Shown piece by piece: positions 47,553 through 59,404 of a stretch of DNA of 64,000 nt (position 1 is the stretch's first letter; every line of letters starts with the position of its first letter). Below the pieces are notes generated by a model. That model searched no databases. It was not told where the DNA came from and saw only the letters and a list, made by a program, of their open reading frames with translations. Made by a program: the position numbers and the translations under genes. This DNA comes from Stromatinia cepivora (Eukaryota > Ascomycota > Leotiomycetes > Helotiales > Sclerotiniaceae), in NCBI GenBank assembly GCA_014898415.1, contig RCTD01000011.1, positions 1,426,001-1,490,000 on the forward strand, written 5' to 3'.

Positions 47553-48120
47553 AATCCTAATAAGATCGTGCCCTATCAAAGATACTGAGGCGGAGAAAGC
47601 TACTCTGTGGTATATCTGGGAGATGGCGTTCAAGGTATTGGATGTACTATATGTGAGGTCTCGAAGAAACTGCATTTAGAAGTGTAGAACAAAAGATTGC
47701 GGACCAAAATACTATTACTTATAGCTAGCTCAGTTGGAGAAGAAATACTCTGCGCAACACGCAGAATACTCACTCATTCTATGTTACTCGCCCCGATGGA
47801 AATTCTCCACGGGCAGAATCCGCAAACCACAAATGAGCCTTTCCCCTCCATCTAGATAGACATAATGGAACAAAAAATGAAGATATGCCACAATACGAGC
47901 TTTCCACTCCGTTCTATTTGGAATACCCTCACATATGATAAGTTTTTTGTCCAATGAACTTTTCACAGTGTATTTTGCAAAAGGTCTTATAGCAGAAAGA
48001 TATGTCCTTGCAAGTAGTCTCGAAACTAACTATATCTTCCATTATACTTGCCTTCTGCATAATGCCAAAGAGTAATTCAAATGCCTGCGATGGGATGAAT
48101 ATAATAGTTTCAAACATTAT

Positions 48121-48325
48121 ATCCTCACATCCTCACATCCTCACATCCTCACATCCTCACATCCTCACATCCTCACATCCTCACATCCTCACATCCTCAC
48201 ATCCTCACATCCTCTCCTCACATCCTCACATCCTCACATCCACATCCTCACATCCTCACATCCTCATCCTCACATCCTCACATCCTCACATCCTCACATC
48301 CTCACATCCTCACATCCTCACATCC
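48121..48325. repeat. 8-bp minisatellite, unit ACATCCTC
   Basis: Roughly 25 copies of ACATCCTC with a few shortened units (CTCTCCTC, ACATCC, ATCCTC). The + strand translation gives a meaningless His/Pro/Ser repeat, so it is not coding. It lies about 570 bases after the stop of the mitochondrial ribosomal protein gene. Confidence 0.95.
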
Positions 48326-48436
48326 TTCAACTCCAACAGCCACCCAACTACACACCAAAATCAGAATCGTACCATCCATCTAATCCTAGGTAGATAATCA
48401 CCGGAACAATATCTAACTCATCCGAATATATACCAT

Positions 48437-48503
48437 GAGATGACGAGATAACGAGATGAGATAACGAGATAACGAGATGAGATAACGAGATGACGAGATG
48501 AGA
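48437..48503. repeat. GAGATAAC/GAGATGA mixed tandem repeat
   Basis: Alternating GAGATAAC, GAGATGAC and GAGATGA units in about nine copies, directly after the ACATCCTC block. Confidence 0.85.
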
Positions 48504-48525
48504 ATAATAAATACATACCTAAGTA

Positions 48526-48616
48526 TTGTATATTGTATAGTATATTGTATAGTATATTGCATAGTATATTGCATAGTATATCGTATAGCATATTGTATAG
48601 TATATCGCATAATATA
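48526..48616. repeat. 12-bp tandem repeat, unit TATTGTATAGTA
   Basis: About seven copies of TATTGTATAGTA with T/C changes (TATTGCATAGTA, TATCGTATAGCA). It is the third satellite within 500 bases. Confidence 0.9.
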
Positions 48617-49109
48617 TTCTCAAAGCGCTCTACAATACAGTAAATAAGCTGATAATATAATATCTTATATAACTTATAGACTGACTCCTAGATACTCAAC
48701 AAATTAGATAGATAGTGTGTTGTGCGCTATGCGTAGATTAAGTAACGTAGAGTAGTATATAATATTTTAAATTCTTTTTTAATATCTAACCAATACCACA
48801 ATAGAAAAAGAGGGTATATATCCTATATCCTATCCTATCCTGTATCCTATAAAATCTCAATACCTATGCAGTCTATATACAAAAAACTCCCAAAATGAAT
48901 ATTAGAATACCGTATATAATATATCCCTATGCCAATCCCAATCCCACCAATACTCCCATCCGACTCGCGGATAATATTGTTCTTCCCTCCAATCCCGTCT
49001 TTTGTGCAGACTACCTATACTTCCCGAGTCCTTTTCATAAGTAACACCATAACGCCACAATACAATATAATATAATATAATCTTCATTCCATCATACATC
49101 CAAATCATA

Positions 49110-50554
49110 TCATTCCTTCCCCATCCTCTCTCTTTGCGGCGGACTGGGTGTATAAGCCGTTTCATTCCCTCGATAAACATACGCTTTTCGCCGAGAAAAA
49201 AAACAAATCAGCAACAACACCACAAAAATAAAAATAAAAGTCAAAAAACCAAAAAAGAAAACCAAAACCAAAACATCACAATCTATCCCTCCCTATCTTT
49301 CCATCCCTCCCGTCTAGATAAATTATCTTCAAGAAGCTGATACGTACGTTGACCCTTCTGCAATCCCGCTAATCCACTCCTCTCCATCATATCCGTAAAT
49401 GTCGTTTGATGACTTCCTCTCTCCTGTCCTCCAAATGCTGGTGGGACACCTAGATAATTTATATTCTGTGGATGTTGTTGATTCCTCACTGCACGAAAGG
49501 AACTCGCGGTATCGGCATCGGTAAAAATGTTTATATCTTCAAAACTAGGTTCGCGTTGTAAAGGCGGGGTGATGGGTCGGCCCTCGGGTACTAGTGTTTG
49601 TTTTTGTCTTTGTATATTTAGAGGGATGGGTGGTGCGGGAGGTGGACTATTTTGAAATGCCATGCGTGGACTGTTGGTCATTCCTGTGGCGGTGGATTTT
49701 CGAAATAGTGATCGAACACGATTGACAGTGTTATGTCTTCGAGGAGTACCGCTGGCGGATGTGGAGGGGGTTTGGGGCATTTTGCGAAGGAAATCGGTAC
49801 GCACGTCGCTGGTGGGAACCGGGTCGGATATATTTCCGAAGGAAGAGCCACTTTTGCGGTTGCTTTCTTTGCGTCGACCGAGAAAGCACACGCCGAGAAG
49901 GGCGAGAATGACTCCTAGAGCGATGCCAGGGAAGAGACCTACGAGGATTGCATCAATGGGGTATTTGCTGCATGTCTTTGGGATGATGGTAATAGGTGTT
50001 CCGGTTGAAGACGCAACCGAGGTAGAGGATGGGATAATGGATAATGAGGGATTGGTTGAGGTAGCGGTTGCTTTTGTACCTGAGATCGTGGCAACGGATG
50101 ATGTTGCACTGCTCGCCGCAGAACTCTGTTGTTGACCTGGAACGGAATCTGCTTGATCGGCATTCATCTGGCAGTTGCCATTCACGCAAGTATATCCAAA
50201 TGGACAGCAATTGCTGCCACATTTTCCCAAAGTCGCTGTCAAAGCTGTAGTTTTGAGTGTATTATCAGGATGTGCAGTGATATTCTGTTGAGTTATGTCG
50301 CAAGTAATGGGCTGTATAGTGGTACAATCACTCCCACTAGGACAGCATAATAAGGTGGTGTTCTGTGCTAAAGCAATACAAGTCGACGTAGGAGGACAGC
50401 AAAAGTCCGAAGGTAGCCCCACGTTTGTACATTGTGTATAACTCGATTGTGGACATGTTGCCCGCTCGAAGATAGTATTTGCTTGCGCAAAGGTTGCGCT
50501 GAAAATACAAACGGCCGCCAATAACGAATGTTTGTTGACTCGAATTCCCTCCAT
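49110..50554 (-). CDS. Single-pass membrane protein with Cys-rich ectodomain
   Basis: Two exons, 50554-49348 and 49193-49110 are the outer limits; the second exon starts at 49183 by frame, so the model is 50554-49348 plus 49183-49110, with a 164-nt intron (GTACGT...AAAAG), 426 residues. A signal peptide (about 1-25) is followed by a Cys-rich ectodomain with Cys at 34, 42, 52, 53, 59, 70, 71, 77, 85, 112, 116, 117, 123 and 128, including FCCPP and NCCPFGYTC. A Ser/Thr-rich stalk (about 140-190) leads to a membrane segment at about 202-226 and a cytosolic tail starting GRRKESNRK. The tail is Pro/Ser-rich and ends YRGNETAYTPSPPQRERMG. The layout suits a cell-surface sensor or wall-associated protein; no named family is recognised. 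The ATG at 50554 directly precedes the signal peptide. Confidence 0.83.
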
Positions 50555-53500
50555 ATCTCCAATGATGTATAATGCTACTTCTCTCCTCGCAAATGTATCA
50601 AATCCTGATGTATATGCTTGAAGTAATGAACGTCGTGCTCGAACAGCCAAATACAAAGTATCAATAGGATGAAGGACTGATTAGAAGTAGAAGTAGAAGA
50701 TACAAGAAGAAGCAATGTAGAATGTGACAATCACAAAAGCATAAAAAGGGAAATCACCACGAGGACGATTTGTAGATATGAAAAGGAAACAAAGAAAGAT
50801 AAAATTAGTATCAGAGTTCTCTTTTCTCGTGAGATATGAACAATGAAAGTTAAAGATTCCAGAAATGGCGAGGAAGTTTTTGAATATGAAGAGAGACCAA
50901 ACTTCCTTTGTTGCCTACCAAATCAAGCATTTAACTTCGTCATATAGCATTTTGTAAGAGACTTCTTCTGCTTCGGAAACACATTGTTCTAGACGACTAA
51001 AAGGTCATCAACCATACATTTTACTTTGATCGTACATGCCCATGTCTAAAAGGGTCACTCACGCGTCGACCGTGTACCTTCGAATAGAATATTTAGAAAC
51101 GATATCCATAACAAGATACAAACCATAAGTACTGGCCCTCACTGCAGCGGCTGGCGACTATAAAAATAAATCATTGGTACAGATTGTACCGAAGCCAAGA
51201 ATTTGCAGAATTTTAGAAATGAGTTAATAGCCAATTAGAGAGTACAGTCTCTTGATCTTGAAGCATTTGGAGATCGAGAGGTTGTCAAGCGCTGAAAGGA
51301 AAGATTTGTTGTCGAAGATTTGGCGCGAATGACTGGTGAATTTTCGTTTGAATGGATTGATTGGATGAGAAGAAAAGAAAAGGGAAATTGACGCGCTGGT
51401 TTAAGTTTTCTTCTCTTTCTCTTTAACGTGCACGGTGCAGATAGTGAAAAGTCTAAGCTACCAGCGGGCGGTGGGAGATGGATGAAAGTCACGAGGATTA
51501 TCCTATCCTCACTTCATTTTCGCTGAAGGGCTAGATTGGAGGGAAGAAACTTTAAAGTAAATAGGTATTGATGATTGTTGATATGGATATACAGATGATA
51601 ACATATTAGAGCAGTTTGGATTCACTGAAGAGGAAGATAGAGAGTAAAAGAGGCTTCTTTCTCACAAAGACAGGTTAAAATTAAAGCCTGTGTGATTAAC
51701 ACAAGTACGGAGGTTGTGTCATATCATATATATGATAATATCAGTCTACTGAATTTGCATCTCCAATCTATGTACCGGTACTCGAAAGTTGTGATAAGAT
51801 TGATTGTACCTCTCAGTCTTCCTTATTATTCTGAACAAGCATATTTTCATTGATGAACAGCAACCTGAAAGCGAAACCTATACTGATGACAAGCCGATGC
51901 AGACACGGTGTTATATATATACTGTGTAGGTGGAAAGTAGTAGGGCAGTCTATTTTTGAAGGAACATCCAGAAGCAGATTAAGCAGGTTTCTTTGCAATT
52001 TACAAAACACGAGGGTGCATCCACCAAGGTTGCCGTTTCTCTACAAGCGTTTCGCCGTTTAATCCGGTAGGTGGGTTCATGGTTGAGGTTGAAGTGGAAG
52101 TGGAAGTGGAAGTGGAAATAGTATGCCGATAATTACCAGTACGGAACGTTGTTAACACAGCACAGGGCAGGGCAGATAGCATGGGATGATGGAAGTCTTC
52201 CGGTCCTCGTACATGTTTTGCAACATCTGTGGACACTGGAGACCCTCTAAGCGTAAATCGGTACCATGCTTTTCCTTATTTTTCCACAGTCTAGACTACT
52301 AAAATAAGTTCGGACTTTCCGTTATCCCTCGATTTTCACTCCCACCTGGCCATACAATGATCATGAACTTCTCCTGATCTTCAACTGTTTCCCCATTCAA
52401 GTAGAAGTTAATCAAACCAAACGAAATGAAATGAAATGAAATGAAATGATGTTCTGAAATAACTTAAGCTTATGACTAGGGATCGAAAGGATTCATTGAT
52501 TGGAGATTAGAACGTTTGTTAGTCAGGAACAGAGAACCTTTTTGTGGAGGAATCCTTGTATCTATCTGTACAAACTCCATAGTAAATCGCACGTTGCCGA
52601 AGTGATAGAACACCAAGGAAATACGGGAACAGAAATGAGATGTGGGTAAATTATGTATATTATGACGGGAATTTAGGAACATTTATGAGCTTGGTATGAT
52701 AATGGGATGACAAGTATAAAGGATGTCTGACGACGTAATGCTTTAACATAAAATTTGATGGACGAATTTAAAGAATCATAATAATTGATAAATTCCTCAT
52801 ACTAATCTACTATGTATCAGATTTATTACTCAGCAACCCAAGGGCTAAAAATTGCCTCAAACATTCATTCAATTGAAATCAATTTTTGCATATCCGTCGT
52901 TTACCGTAGAAGCTAAGCCTAAAATGTAGTGGCTTAGCATCTCTTTTAGTTCAGTTAATACAACTTTAAATTTTCATCGCTTTCCAAATTTTAACCTTCC
53001 CCTATGTTTTTTTTTTTTTGGAATCCCTGAAGCACATCTACCATCTATTTGTCCCACGATCCACAGAAGGAGAGAAACTCAATGGAGAAAATACGACTTT
53101 GGGAAATTAGATGATTTGATACACTGACCTTGATCGATTCAATTTGATCAATGCAATTACTAACTGAGGAACCACGCCGCCACCCGCACCAAGAGCAGAG
53201 GAGATCTATTGGGGGGAGTGAGAGAGAGAGAGAGAGATGGGAGAAATCATCATGACTGTATGCGATTCCTATGTGAAGATGGAAACAATTGGTAAGAGAA
53301 GGGAAAATATGTCAATCATTAGGTATTGGACAATAGGTAATTTTATGATGATATCTCAATTTTCTACTCTTTTCTGTCTAATTCGTGTTATTTTCTACCA
53401 ATCAATCAAAATATCTTGGCTTTCATTAACTTGTCTCTTGGTACACAAAATTTAAGATTTACCGGTTGTTTGTCACTTGGGCGGACACTGAAAGGCCGGT

Positions 53501-53864
53501 TGAGTGGTTAGTCTGACTCTCAATCATCTCTCATCCCAACTTCGGGGTCTTACCCATGTTCATAAGTCTTGGAACCCACTTGTAGCCTCTAGTTTAGCTT
53601 GCCGTCTTATTATCTCTCCGCGTTCTCATTTATCTCCCTGTCCTCCCACGTCTATATCTTCCCTCATTCCTCTTACCGACATTATTGTTGTGAATACCTT
53701 CATTTGGCTATCTTCACATTCTTTCATCGCCAAACAAATATATTTACCGCTTCACTCTTTCAGCGGGCATTCTTTACGAGCAACTTTTACGAACGACCCT
53801 GTGGAAGGATATATAACCCTATCATAAGACGATTTAATACACGATATAATCTATTACATACAAG
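50555..53864. other. Intergenic with short repeats
   Basis: About 3.3 kb without a supported gene. Tandem repeats: (GGAAGT)n at 52090-52118, (GAAAT)n at 52424-52449, a T run at about 53009-53020 and (GA)n at 53220-53236. A tRNA-like A-box context (GAGTGGTTAG) occurs at about 53502-53511. Bases 53600-53864 are pyrimidine-rich and form the promoter and leader of the GH17 gene. Confidence 0.5.
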
Positions 53865-56628
53865 ATGAAGGCCGGCGTTATCGCAGTGGCTGCTGCCCTC
53901 GCGGGTGGCGTTACTGCTAGGGACCTTGGAAGAAGACATGGCCATCAAGACTTCCATGGCAGGGGACTGTTGGCAACTGAAGCATCATCATCGGAGTCAT
54001 GTGGTTGCACAACTGTTTGGTCCACCGTCACTGGTGAACCTCAATGTATGTGATAAGCATATATTCATTGAGGATGTTGCTACGGACATTGACTAACATT
54101 TTATCTTAGTATACTTCCCACCAGCTCCTACAGCCGCTTCAAGTGCTTCAAGTTCAATTGTAGCACCCCCACCATCCTCAGCAACATCTGCTCAGGGCGT
54201 TCCATCTGGCCCAGCAGGCTCAACTCCAGGATCATCCGCCCCAGGAGCATCTGGTCCGGCAAGCTCAATTCCAAGCGCACCCGCAACAACTGACGCTTGT
54301 GTATCTCAATGTAATGCATCATACGATGGCTGTCGCAGTGCTCCAGATGCGAATCGATCCAATTGTGCTTCCTCTTACGCTTCATGTCTTGGATATTCCC
54401 CTTTCAATAGCAGTGGATCCCTCGTCACCCCAACTGCTTGTTCCAGCCCAGTAACGTCATCTACCACTACTGTTCCAACTACTACAGCTGATACTTGTGC
54501 ATCTCAATGTAATGTATCATACAATAGCTGTCGCAGTGCTCCAGGTGCGAATCGATCCGATTGTGCTTCCTCTTACGCTTCATGTCTTGGATATTCTCCA
54601 TTTGATAACAATGGATCCTTCGTTACCCCAACTGCTTGCTCCAGCCCAGTAACATCATCCACCACCATTGTTCCAACTACTACAGCTGATGCTTGTGCAT
54701 CTCAATGTAATGCATCATACGATAGCTGTCGCAATGCTCCAGATGCGAATCGATCCAATTGTGCTTCCTCTTACGCTTCATGTCTTGGATATTCCCCTTT
54801 CAATAGCAGTGGATCCCTCGTCACCCCAACTGCTTGCTCTAGCCCAGGAGCACCCGGACCAGCAACATCTGCTCCAGGAGGTTCAACCCCAGCAAGTTCA
54901 ATCCCAGGAGGTTCAACTCCAGCAAGCTCAATTCCAGGAGCACCCGGACCAGCATCATCTGCTCCAGGAGGTTCAACCCCAGCAAGTTCAATCCCAGGAG
55001 GTTCAACTCCAGCAAGCTCAATTCCAGGAGCACCCGGACCAGCATCATCTGCTCAGGGCGTTCCATCTAGCCCAGCAGGTTCAACTCCAGGCTCATCCGC
55101 TCCAGGAGCATCCAAAGGAGTTTCAACTGCTCCCAATCTTCCAGCTTCGACTGCGCCACCCGCTGTCCCCACTCCTTTGGCAGTAACCGTCGCAACTCCA
55201 GGTGTCTACACCATCCCTGCGACAACCGTTACTTTGACCGAGTCCACCACTGTCTGTGGTGCCACATCAACTGGTCTTCCATCTGCAGGAACCTATACCG
55301 TAGGAGGTGTCACTACTGTTGTAACTACAGCTACAACAATCGTATGCCCATACGCTGCCGTCTCAACTACAGATGGTGTTGTTACAAGCACCATTTTGAC
55401 AACTACCTATGTTTGCCCAGCCGCAGGAACATACACAATCAATCCATTGACCACTACCGTTACCGAACCAGCCGTATGGGTCTACCCAACTCCTGCTTCC
55501 TATGCTCCAGGAACATACACTCAACCTGAAGTTGTAACCACCATTACCGAGACTAACGTTGTTGTTTTCTGCCCATACTCCTCCTCAGCTTACACAATTG
55601 TCGATGCGACATTACCAGCAAGCACATATGCCAAAGCCACCACAGCCCCGGCTCCAGTTTCCACTTCCGTTGCAATCCCAGTCGTGACTCCAAGCTCTAG
55701 TTCCGTTTATGTCGCACCATCTTCAAGCGCTGTTTCGGTTGTCCCATCTTCAGTAAATGTTGCATCTTCCGTCGCATCTTCCGTCGCATCTCCATCTGCT
55801 TCATCTTCTTCATCCTCTTCCGGTAACGGAGGTAGCATAGGAAGCAGTGGCAAACAATGGGCCATGACTTACTCTCCATACCAAGACTCCGGCGCTTGCA
55901 AGACTGCCGAACAAGTTACTTCTGATATAGCTATCATTGCTTCCAAAGGTTTCGTAGCCGTTCGTATGTACAGCACCGATTGCTCAGGACTCGAAAACAT
56001 TGGTAGTGCAGCTAAATCTGCTGGTATTAAGTTGATTATCGGTATCTTCATTGACGAGACTGGATGTTCCGGAGCTGCTCGTCAAGTTACTGAACTTATT
56101 GCTTGGGGACAATGGTCTCTCGTCGAGCTTATCGTCGTTGGTAACGAAGCCATCTTCTCTGGTCACGCAACTGCTTCCGAACTTGCTGGATTCATCAGCT
56201 CCTCCAGCGCATCCTTCAAAAGCGCTGGATACACCGGTCAAATCACTACCACCGAACCCCTCAACATCTGGCAAGAATACACCAGCATCCTCTGCTCAGT
56301 CGTCGATATCACTGGTGCCAATCTCCATCCATTCTTCAACGCTCAAACCACCGCCGAGAATGCCGGTAAATTCGCGCTCTCCCAACTCGAGCTCGCTGAA
56401 AGCATCTGCCCCGGTCTTCCCGCCGTTAACCTCGAGTGTGGATGGCCATCCGCCGGAGATTGTAACGGACTAGCCTGCCCGGGTACTTCCGAGCAGAGTA
56501 TTGCAATTGCAAGTATCATCGAATCTTGCGGTGGACGCACCACCATTTTCACCTACACCAACGATTTCTGGAAAGCACCAGGAGCCTTCAATGCCGAACA
56601 ACATTGGGGTGCAATCCACCTTTTCTAG
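53865..56628 (+). CDS. Secreted cell-wall GH17 endo-beta-1,3-glucanase with Cys-rich and Pro/Gly/Ser repeats
   Basis: Two exons, 53865-54045 and 54110-56628, 64-nt intron, 899 residues. A signal peptide (MKAGVIAVAAALAGGVTA) precedes a Ser/Pro-rich region with three 66-residue repeats (from about 122, 188 and 254), each holding the core CxxxCxxSYxxCRxAPxANRS and CASSYASCLGYSPF. A 30-residue PGAPGPA.. repeat follows (from 306, 336 and 366), then a region with TVYTI/TVTLTE motifs. The catalytic GH17 domain fills the last ~240 residues (WAMTYSPYQDSGACK to HWGAIHLF), with acid/base E740 in VVGNEAIF and nucleophile E836 in NLECGWPSAGDC. Related fungal enzymes (Scw4/Scw11/btgC types) remodel beta-1,3-glucan in the wall. 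There is no GPI signal, so retention is probably non-covalent or through the repeats. Confidence 0.92.
54292..54846 (+). repeat. 198-nt in-frame tandem repeat inside the GH17 gene
   Basis: Copies begin at 54292, 54490 and 54688, exactly 198 nt apart, and encode 66-residue Cys-rich units. Copies 1 and 3 are more alike (NRSNCASS, FNSSGSLV) than either is to copy 2 (NRSDCASS, FDNNGSFV). The third copy is shortened at its end, where the 90-nt repeat starts. Confidence 0.93.
54844..55050 (+). repeat. 90-nt in-frame tandem repeat inside the GH17 gene
   Basis: Units start at 54844, 54934 and 55024 (the last partial), 90 nt apart, encoding PGAPGPA[ST]SAPGGSTPASS and a second IPGGSTPASS. The near-perfect identity suggests recent duplication or gene conversion. 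Confidence 0.92.
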
Positions 56629-59404
56629 ATATTAGTTGGAGAACAGTAAAATATTACATGCATGACAATACAAGATCACTCATACGATTTTTCCTTGTTT
56701 ACATCACATCATATCATATCATACCATATGAGCATTGCATGGGCAGATCCCAAAAAGGCATTTTACGACTCGGTAGATACTAGAATTGAGGATTCATTTT
56801 TTTGTTTGTTTGTTTTTTCGGTTTTGCCTGTAGAAGTTTGGGTTAGTGGCATTGGGTGTTGCTGGTTGCATTTTGCATTGCGCGTAGTTCTATACATAAT
56901 TACATATATACATACAGATATTGAAGGCTTAGGCCAGGCTCACGCTATATTTACTATTATTTACTATTGCTATTGCTCCTTTGTTGTTGTTGTTGTTGTT
57001 GTTGTTGCTGTTGCTGTTTTTAAAGCTTGTACTTTTGGAAATGATTAGTAGGACTAGATATTCTTTGCATTTGTTGAGATCAGTGTGTGTGTGTGTCTGT
57101 GAGCAACTAAAACAATAGAAGGAAAGAAGCACTTTTGAGTTTATTTTATCTTCGCCTCAAACAATTTCCCCTCGGAAAAATTATGCGGTGGATTTCATTC
57201 TTATGTGCATCTATTTATCTGGATCACCCATTGGATATCCAGCCGCGTTGATTATTCATGATCATGATCATGATCATACTACGGTTAAGAGAATTCAGAT
57301 AAATTTTCGGCGACTTTAACTTTATGAAGCTGGAAGCATTTATCTTACTTACGTTGCCTCTTCGCTTGCTCTGAGCAGAGAAATTGTTTAGCTATCTGTT
57401 GGGTGGTATTGTGATATTCGCCGTGTAGAAATCTCTCACGCACCGTTGTGCACATATGGTGCCTTGCTCATCGATGGCTTAAACCTTTAAACCGCTGGGT
57501 CTTGCAAAAAGATAGCACGACCATCCCCAAATGCATAAAAGAATAGTCCGGTCCAACTCCCGAGTCCTAGCCAATTTCCTATCCTCGTCAAAAACCTTTC
57601 CTCCCCCGTAATTTTCTTTCAGCAGTAGCAGCAGCAGCAGCAGTATATTTCATTTTTTCAAGTTTTTCCCTATACGTAAGAGCTTAGTTGGCTAAGATAT
57701 CAATCGCCTCGCTTGATCAATGGATCCGGAAATACAAGGCCCTTGCGCACTAATATCCGCAAAGTCCTCGTTAGATCAGCTCCACCCTTCACATACATAG
57801 CTTATACCGGATTCATGAGATTTCTCGCTTTGGGTACGTAGGTAGGTAAGAAAGGAAGATACGAATTTTTCATCCCGTTAGTAAAGTAACTTTTGATTCT
57901 TTTTAGTATGGCGGTGGTTCGGAGATGGAGATGGAGATGGAAAGGGAAAGCTCAGTAGTGTATGTATATATATGTTTGATTATCTCGGGTAATTTTTCAT
58001 AGGGATTACCTAGTATACTTTCTCTGCACACCAACACAATAGCTTCATCAAGCCCCTAGAATAAAGAAGCCATTAAACCGCCTTCTGATTCCATATACAC
58101 TCTGCAATTATACCCATAAGATCTACTGTGCATTAGCTCTCTCTAACCCTTCCCCCCCATATACGCAAGGATAGAAACCTTACCTCCAATTTACAAAACT
58201 AAAGAATTTTATTTACAACAAAATCGAAATTAGGAGTAATAAGATCTAAGCTGAAAACTTCCTTTTTTATAATCTATTTATATATATCCCAATTTTCATA
58301 TTATTCTTCCCCTCTCTCCCCTCCTTCTCATAGACAGCATCAGAGTCGATGTCATACTATCCATCCATCTATCTTCTCCTCTCCTCTCCTCTCCCATCCA
58401 TATATAATATTTTAATACCTATACCTATACCTATACCTATACCTATACCTATACCTATACCTATACCTATACCTATACCTATACCTATACCTATAAAATC
58501 CCATACCATACCAATCTACCAACCAACCATAATCTCCCTACCCACCACCTACCCACCCACCTACCTACCTTCCCACGAATCCACAGATTTCGTTTCAAAT
58601 ACCATCAAACATCAAACATCAAACACTTATAACACTTATAAAACCCTAAAAATAACAAAAAACAAAAGACAAAAGATAAATTAATTCCATCATATACCTT
58701 CTTTTATCTTTTAATAGATATACTAGATAGACACTAGATACTAGATACTAATGCATTCATTCATTCTATCCGCATATCACACTCCCACCTCATACCACTT
58801 CTGCGCCTGATACCTACCATTGATCCCCATTCCCCATCTCCCATCCAATCTCCATTCCATCTCATCACCCACCTACCTACCTACCCACCCACCTACCTAC
58901 CGAATCATTTCCCACTCACCTCACCATATCAATTTAATCTTACTATCCACTTTTTTTTTTCTTTATACGCCTCACACACACAAACACACCCACACACACA
59001 CATACATTACAAAACAAACAAAACCAAATCACTCATCACGTATAAAAAACAGCCCTTTAAAACATTACATCAAAAAAGAATAATATAATTAATTTCCACT
59101 ACATTCCACTCCACTCCATTCCAGTCCACTCCAGTATAAATGCAATAGACCAATCAACCAAGTACTTCATTCATGAATGTGTATGCGTGCACCCTCAATT
59201 AATAAAATGCAAAGTACCAAAAACCAGGGTACTAAGACTACAAAACAAGTTACGCCACATTAGACTATACTATCGCCCAAAACTTGGCGATGGAGAATTT
59301 TAATCCCATTTCCTAACCACGCGATGCATTATGTGCGCTCAACAAATAACGAGCAAGTCTAATCCGAATTAGTGTTGTCCAACCGGATATCACTATCCAA
59401 CCCC
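56629..59404. other. Intergenic with many microsatellites
   Basis: About 2.8 kb without a supported gene. Tandem repeats: (TTG)n at 56981-57018, a run of GATCAT near 57257-57277, (CAG)n at 57621-57643, (ACCTAT)n at 58416-58494, (CCTA)n at about 58867-58901 and (CA)n at about 58973-59003. The open frame over 58349-58684 is only the translation of the hexamer repeat. Bases 58900-59404 probably hold the 3' UTR of the chitin synthase gene. Confidence 0.5.
58416..58494. repeat. ACCTAT hexanucleotide repeat
   Basis: About thirteen perfect copies of ACCTAT. It resembles but does not match fungal telomere repeat (CCCTAA)n, and it is not at a sequence end. Confidence 0.9.

Larger units (their letters stand above)
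47553..49109. other. Intergenic with dense satellite repeats
   Basis: No gene supported. Bases 47553-48110 contain short frames only. Bases 48121-48616 consist of three consecutive tandem repeats (separate entries). Bases 48617-49109 are AT-rich with (TATCC)n near 48821-48850 and (TATAA)n near 49061-49080. Confidence 0.55.

Noticed and set aside
48002..48397. 131-codon frame with repeated His-Ile-Leu-Thr-Ser-Ser-His-Pro
   Set aside because: It is the translation of the ACATCCTC minisatellite with no upstream gene structure.
54668..55186. 172-codon alternative + strand frame inside the GH17 gene
   Set aside because: It is a shadow of the periodic repeats in another frame; the true frame carries the catalytic residues downstream.
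58416..58494. Telomere-like repeat
   Set aside because: The unit is ACCTAT, not the fungal TTAGGG/CCCTAA, and it is internal.
58349..58684. Open frame with a long Ile-Pro repeat
   Set aside because: It is only the translation of the ACCTAT repeat and flanking low-complexity DNA.
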